From an uncultured Selenomonadales bacterium (lineage in GTDB: Bacteria > Bacillota > Negativicutes > Selenomonadales > Selenomonadaceae), in assembly GCA_946543495.1 (NCBI GenBank), contig CAMNLS010000083.1, forward strand, positions 1 through 6,197: a stretch of 6,197 bases of DNA. Direction: 5' to 3'. This document shows, piece by piece, positions 4,983-6,197 of this stretch (positions are counted from its first letter, which is position 1; every line of letters begins with the position of its first letter). The position numbers and the translations under genes were made by a program. Below the pieces are notes generated by a model. That model had not been told where the DNA came from. It saw nothing but the letters and a program-made list of their open reading frames with translations, and did not search any database.

Positions 4983-5807
4983 AGGAATAAAAATCCAGTC
5001 GGCAATTTCGGGATTGCCTTCGGATATGTCTTCTTTAAAACGATGAAGCGGCGCGAAAATCGGCGAGCCTTCCAATCTAAGTCGGAACCTAAGCAACGTA
5101 TGCGAATTACTCCCGCGAACTGGAATTCTAGTTAGAACGTAGCTGTTTGAATCATTGACGGCAAGCCCGTAGTCTTCAATGAATCCTGCGCGGAATCCAA
5201 CTTCTTTAGACGTGTCCTCAGCGTCGAGAGTGTATTTGCCTTCAGGGTAAGCGATGAACTTCGCGGGCTTTTTAAGATACCATTCAATCGCTTGCTTCGA
5301 GCCGTAAATTTCATTCCAGAGCTTGTCGCCCTTTAACTTCGTCAAATCCTTATAACTCATGGTGTGGCTTTCAAAGTCCATATAGCCGCCCGCCTGCAAC
5401 GCACGCACAAAATCCCACGACAGATAATCTTTCATGCCGATATGATCCGTCACGATGAATATCGTCGCCCGCATGTTGTACTTCTGCAAAAGTGGGAAGA
5501 CGTTCTTATAAATATCCTCGTGCCCGTCGTCGAAGGTCAACACAATCGGCTTAGGCGGCAGGGTCTTTCCGCTCTTCCATGCGTCAATTAAGTCGTCGGG
5601 CGCAATGACACGATAGCCATTATCGACCAGATATTTTAACTGCGCTTCAAAGTCCGCAACCTTAAGCGTAGTCGGATTAGTATCGGTGTCGCTGATTCGA
5701 TGATAAACTAAAATCGGTACGCCGTCTTTCGCCCGCACAAACAGCCAGAAAATAAATCCCGCTACTGCCAATAGGAGCACAACCATCACTGCCAAAAATT
5801 TCTTCAT
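4980..5807 (-). CDS. Membrane-anchored polysaccharide deacetylase (NodB fold)
   Basis: A 275-residue protein. Residues 5-24 are one hydrophobic segment after Met-Lys-Lys; with no clear cleavage site it is probably an N-terminal membrane anchor, leaving the catalytic part outside. The polysaccharide deacetylase domain (about 30-235) has Pro-Ile-Leu-Val-Tyr-His-Arg-Ile (31-38), the Thr-Phe-Asp-Asp-Gly motif with the base and metal aspartates (Asp93, Asp94), the metal-ligand His148 in Ser-His-Thr, and Ala-Tyr-Pro-Glu-Gly (186-190). The usual second metal histidine (Ser-His-Thr-x-x-His) is Tyr152 here. The family removes N- or O-acetyl groups from beta-1,4 or beta-1,6 GlcNAc polymers, or from peptidoglycan; with the altered metal site, activity is uncertain. 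The start is ATG 5807 with AAAGGAG 9 nt upstream. It is the first gene after the operon promoter and is followed by murQ, which suggests a wall-directed role. Confidence 0.88.
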   Translation of the reverse strand: MKKFLAVMVVLLLAVAGFIFWLFVRAKDGVPILVYHRISDTDTNPTTLKVADFEAQLKYLVDNGYRVIAPDDLIDAWKSGKTLPPKPIVLTFDDGHEDIYKNVFPLLQKYNMRATIFIVTDHIGMKDYLSWDFVRALQAGGYMDFESHTMSYKDLTKLKGDKLWNEIYGSKQAIEWYLKKPAKFIAYPEGKYTLDAEDTSKEVGFRAGFIEDYGLAVNDSNSYVLTRIPVRGSNSHTLLRFRLRLEGSPIFAPLHRFKEDISEGNPEIADWIFIP

Positions 5808-5839
5808 GAGCTCGCGCTCCTTTCATTATAATTTCAGTA

Positions 5840-5868
5840 AATATATAACAAGCAGCGGGCAGTGTCAA
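5840..5868 (-). promoter_or_regulatory. Main promoter of the cell-wall / cobJ / ubiX operon
   Basis: On the minus strand a perfect TTGACA (5868-5863) and a TATATT (5845-5840) are separated by exactly 17 nt. The predicted start near 5833 gives a leader of about 26 nt ending in the AAAGGAG of the deacetylase gene. No operator-like palindrome overlaps it, and I found no other convincing promoter between it and ubiX. Confidence 0.8.
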
Positions 5869-6115
5869 GGAAGAAACAAATTTACCATTTTACCTTGTAG
5901 GTCTTTTTGCAAGGGATACAAGGGCTGGCGTCTTTGCTCTCTACCAACTGCAAAAAATTTGCGAGAGCAATACGCCTTGTCTGCCATAACGATTGTGTCG
6001 GTAATAACAATTTCTTCCAGCAATGCCCAATAATTATTTTATCACCTTTTGTCCACAGTACCTAAAAATGCTTTTATCTGAAAATTGATTTCCGTGGAGA
6101 AACGCCGATTAACGC
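5869..6115. other. Gene-free intergenic stretch between divergent promoters
   Basis: Apart from two flanking promoters, the interval between the deacetylase gene and tRNA-Ser has no gene I can support. It contains the complex inverted repeat at 5893-5980. On the minus strand there is also a 59-codon stop-free frame from 6061 to the TAA at 5884-5882, with no ATG or GTG. Its first TTG has only a poor ribosome site, and a Cys-x-x-Cys appears near its end. The frame may be chance or a decayed remnant. No match to 6S, SRP, tmRNA or RNase P RNA signatures was evident by eye. Confidence 0.5.
5893..5980. repeat. Complex imperfect inverted repeat with alternative pairings
   Basis: CCTTGTA (5893-5899) pairs perfectly with TACAAGG (5917-5923). 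A second, larger hairpin pairs GGCGT (5927-5931) with ACGCC (5972-5976), TGCTCTC (5935-5941) with GAGAGCA (5963-5969) and GCAAA (5950-5954) with TTTGC (5958-5962), with internal loops and an 8-nt bulge. ACAA (5918-5921) can extend it with TTGT (5977-5980), competing with the first hairpin. CAAGGG is directly repeated at 5910 and 5919. The pattern suggests a structured RNA or a small repeat element, but transcription is not shown. Confidence 0.6.
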
Positions 6116-6144
6116 TTGACAGAAAATTTTTCGCATGATAGTAT
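6116..6144 (+). promoter_or_regulatory. Promoter of tRNA-Ser with extended -10
   Basis: A perfect TTGACA (6116-6121), a 17-nt spacer and TAGTAT (6139-6144) preceded by TGA (6136-6138), which forms an extended TGn -10. The predicted start near 6151 leaves a leader of about 6 nt before the tRNA 5' end. Confidence 0.78.
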
Positions 6145-6156
6145 TGCACGCGTTGT

Positions 6157-6197
6157 GGAGGAGTGTCCGAGCGGTTGAAGGTGCTTGACTCGAAATC
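6157..6197 (+). tRNA. tRNA-Ser (anticodon CGA), 3' part cut by window edge
   Basis: The sequence begins GGAGGAG (acceptor 5' strand), T8 G9, then a D arm TCC-GAGCGGTTGAA-GGT typical of class II serine tRNAs. The anticodon 5' stem CTTGA and loop CTCGAAA follow, and the window ends two bases into the 3' stem strand. The anticodon CGA is at 6191-6193 and decodes serine UCG. The long variable arm, T arm and acceptor 3' strand lie outside the window. Confidence 0.93.

Noticed and set aside
5806..6033. 75-codon open frame on the plus strand
   Set aside because: It crosses the start of the deacetylase gene, the operon promoter and the inverted repeat, has no Shine-Dalgarno site and no recognisable composition.
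5880..6060. 6S RNA, SRP RNA or a known riboswitch
   Set aside because: The size and stem structure prompted the thought, but no conserved signature (6S central bubble, SRP tetraloop domain, ligand-binding core) could be recognised by eye.
1..6197. Mobile element or genomic island between two tRNA genes
   Set aside because: tRNA genes at both edges invite the idea, but no integrase, transposase, attachment-site duplication or compositional break is visible; all genes look like housekeeping or wall functions.

Overview
This 6.2 kb chromosomal window has a tRNA gene cut by each edge. Between them lies a block of seven protein genes, all on the minus strand. Moderate GC, strong purine-rich Shine-Dalgarno sites, sigma-70 type TTGACA promoters, TTG starts and an anaerobe-style gene set (CbiH/CobJ-type corrin methyltransferase, UbiX flavin prenyltransferase, MupG and MurQ) suggest an anaerobic Firmicute. 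Negativicutes is my best guess, but it is an inference from gene content only; there is no rRNA or marker gene here to settle it.

Layout in the minus-strand reading direction, from high to low coordinates. A promoter at 5840-5868 (TTGACA, 17 nt, TATATT) opens a probable six-gene operon: a membrane-anchored polysaccharide deacetylase (4980-5807), murQ (4221-4970), a mupG/DUF871 6-phospho-N-acetylmuramidase (3147-4193), a secreted NlpC/P60 endopeptidase with a peptidoglycan-binding domain (2326-3114), cobJ/cbiH (1575-2324, possibly from 2333) and ubiX (915-1472). Gaps are 9, 27, 32 and about 0 nt, then 102 nt before ubiX; that last gap is filled by short tandem repeats and a hairpin. A separate promoter (803-831) then drives a small secreted protein of unknown function (107-769), which ends in a Lys/Asp tail. 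Its stop codon lies only 5 nt before the promoter of a tRNA-Gln(CUG) gene (1-54, 3' end cut off). At the right edge a promoter at 6116-6144 drives a tRNA-Ser(CGA) gene on the plus strand (6157 onward, 3' part cut off). The roughly 350 nt between the deacetylase gene and tRNA-Ser holds no convincing gene, but it contains a complex inverted repeat and a 59-codon minus-strand open frame.

Functionally, four genes belong to cell-wall remodelling and salvage. The NlpC/P60 enzyme and deacetylase act outside the cytoplasm on wall polymers. MupG and MurQ act in sequence inside the cell: MupG splits MurNAc-6P-GlcNAc, and MurQ removes the lactyl ether from MurNAc-6P to give GlcNAc-6P. No transporter or kinase for this route lies in the window. 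CobJ/CbiH (cobalamin ring contraction) and UbiX (prenylated flavin synthesis) have no obvious tie to wall salvage and look like passengers in the same transcript.

The best oddities are a MurQ lacking the family's usual C-terminal helical region, a deacetylase with Tyr in place of a metal-ligand His, the repeat tract between cobJ and ubiX, and the structured intergenic element near 5893-5980. I see no clear novel defence or mobile system.
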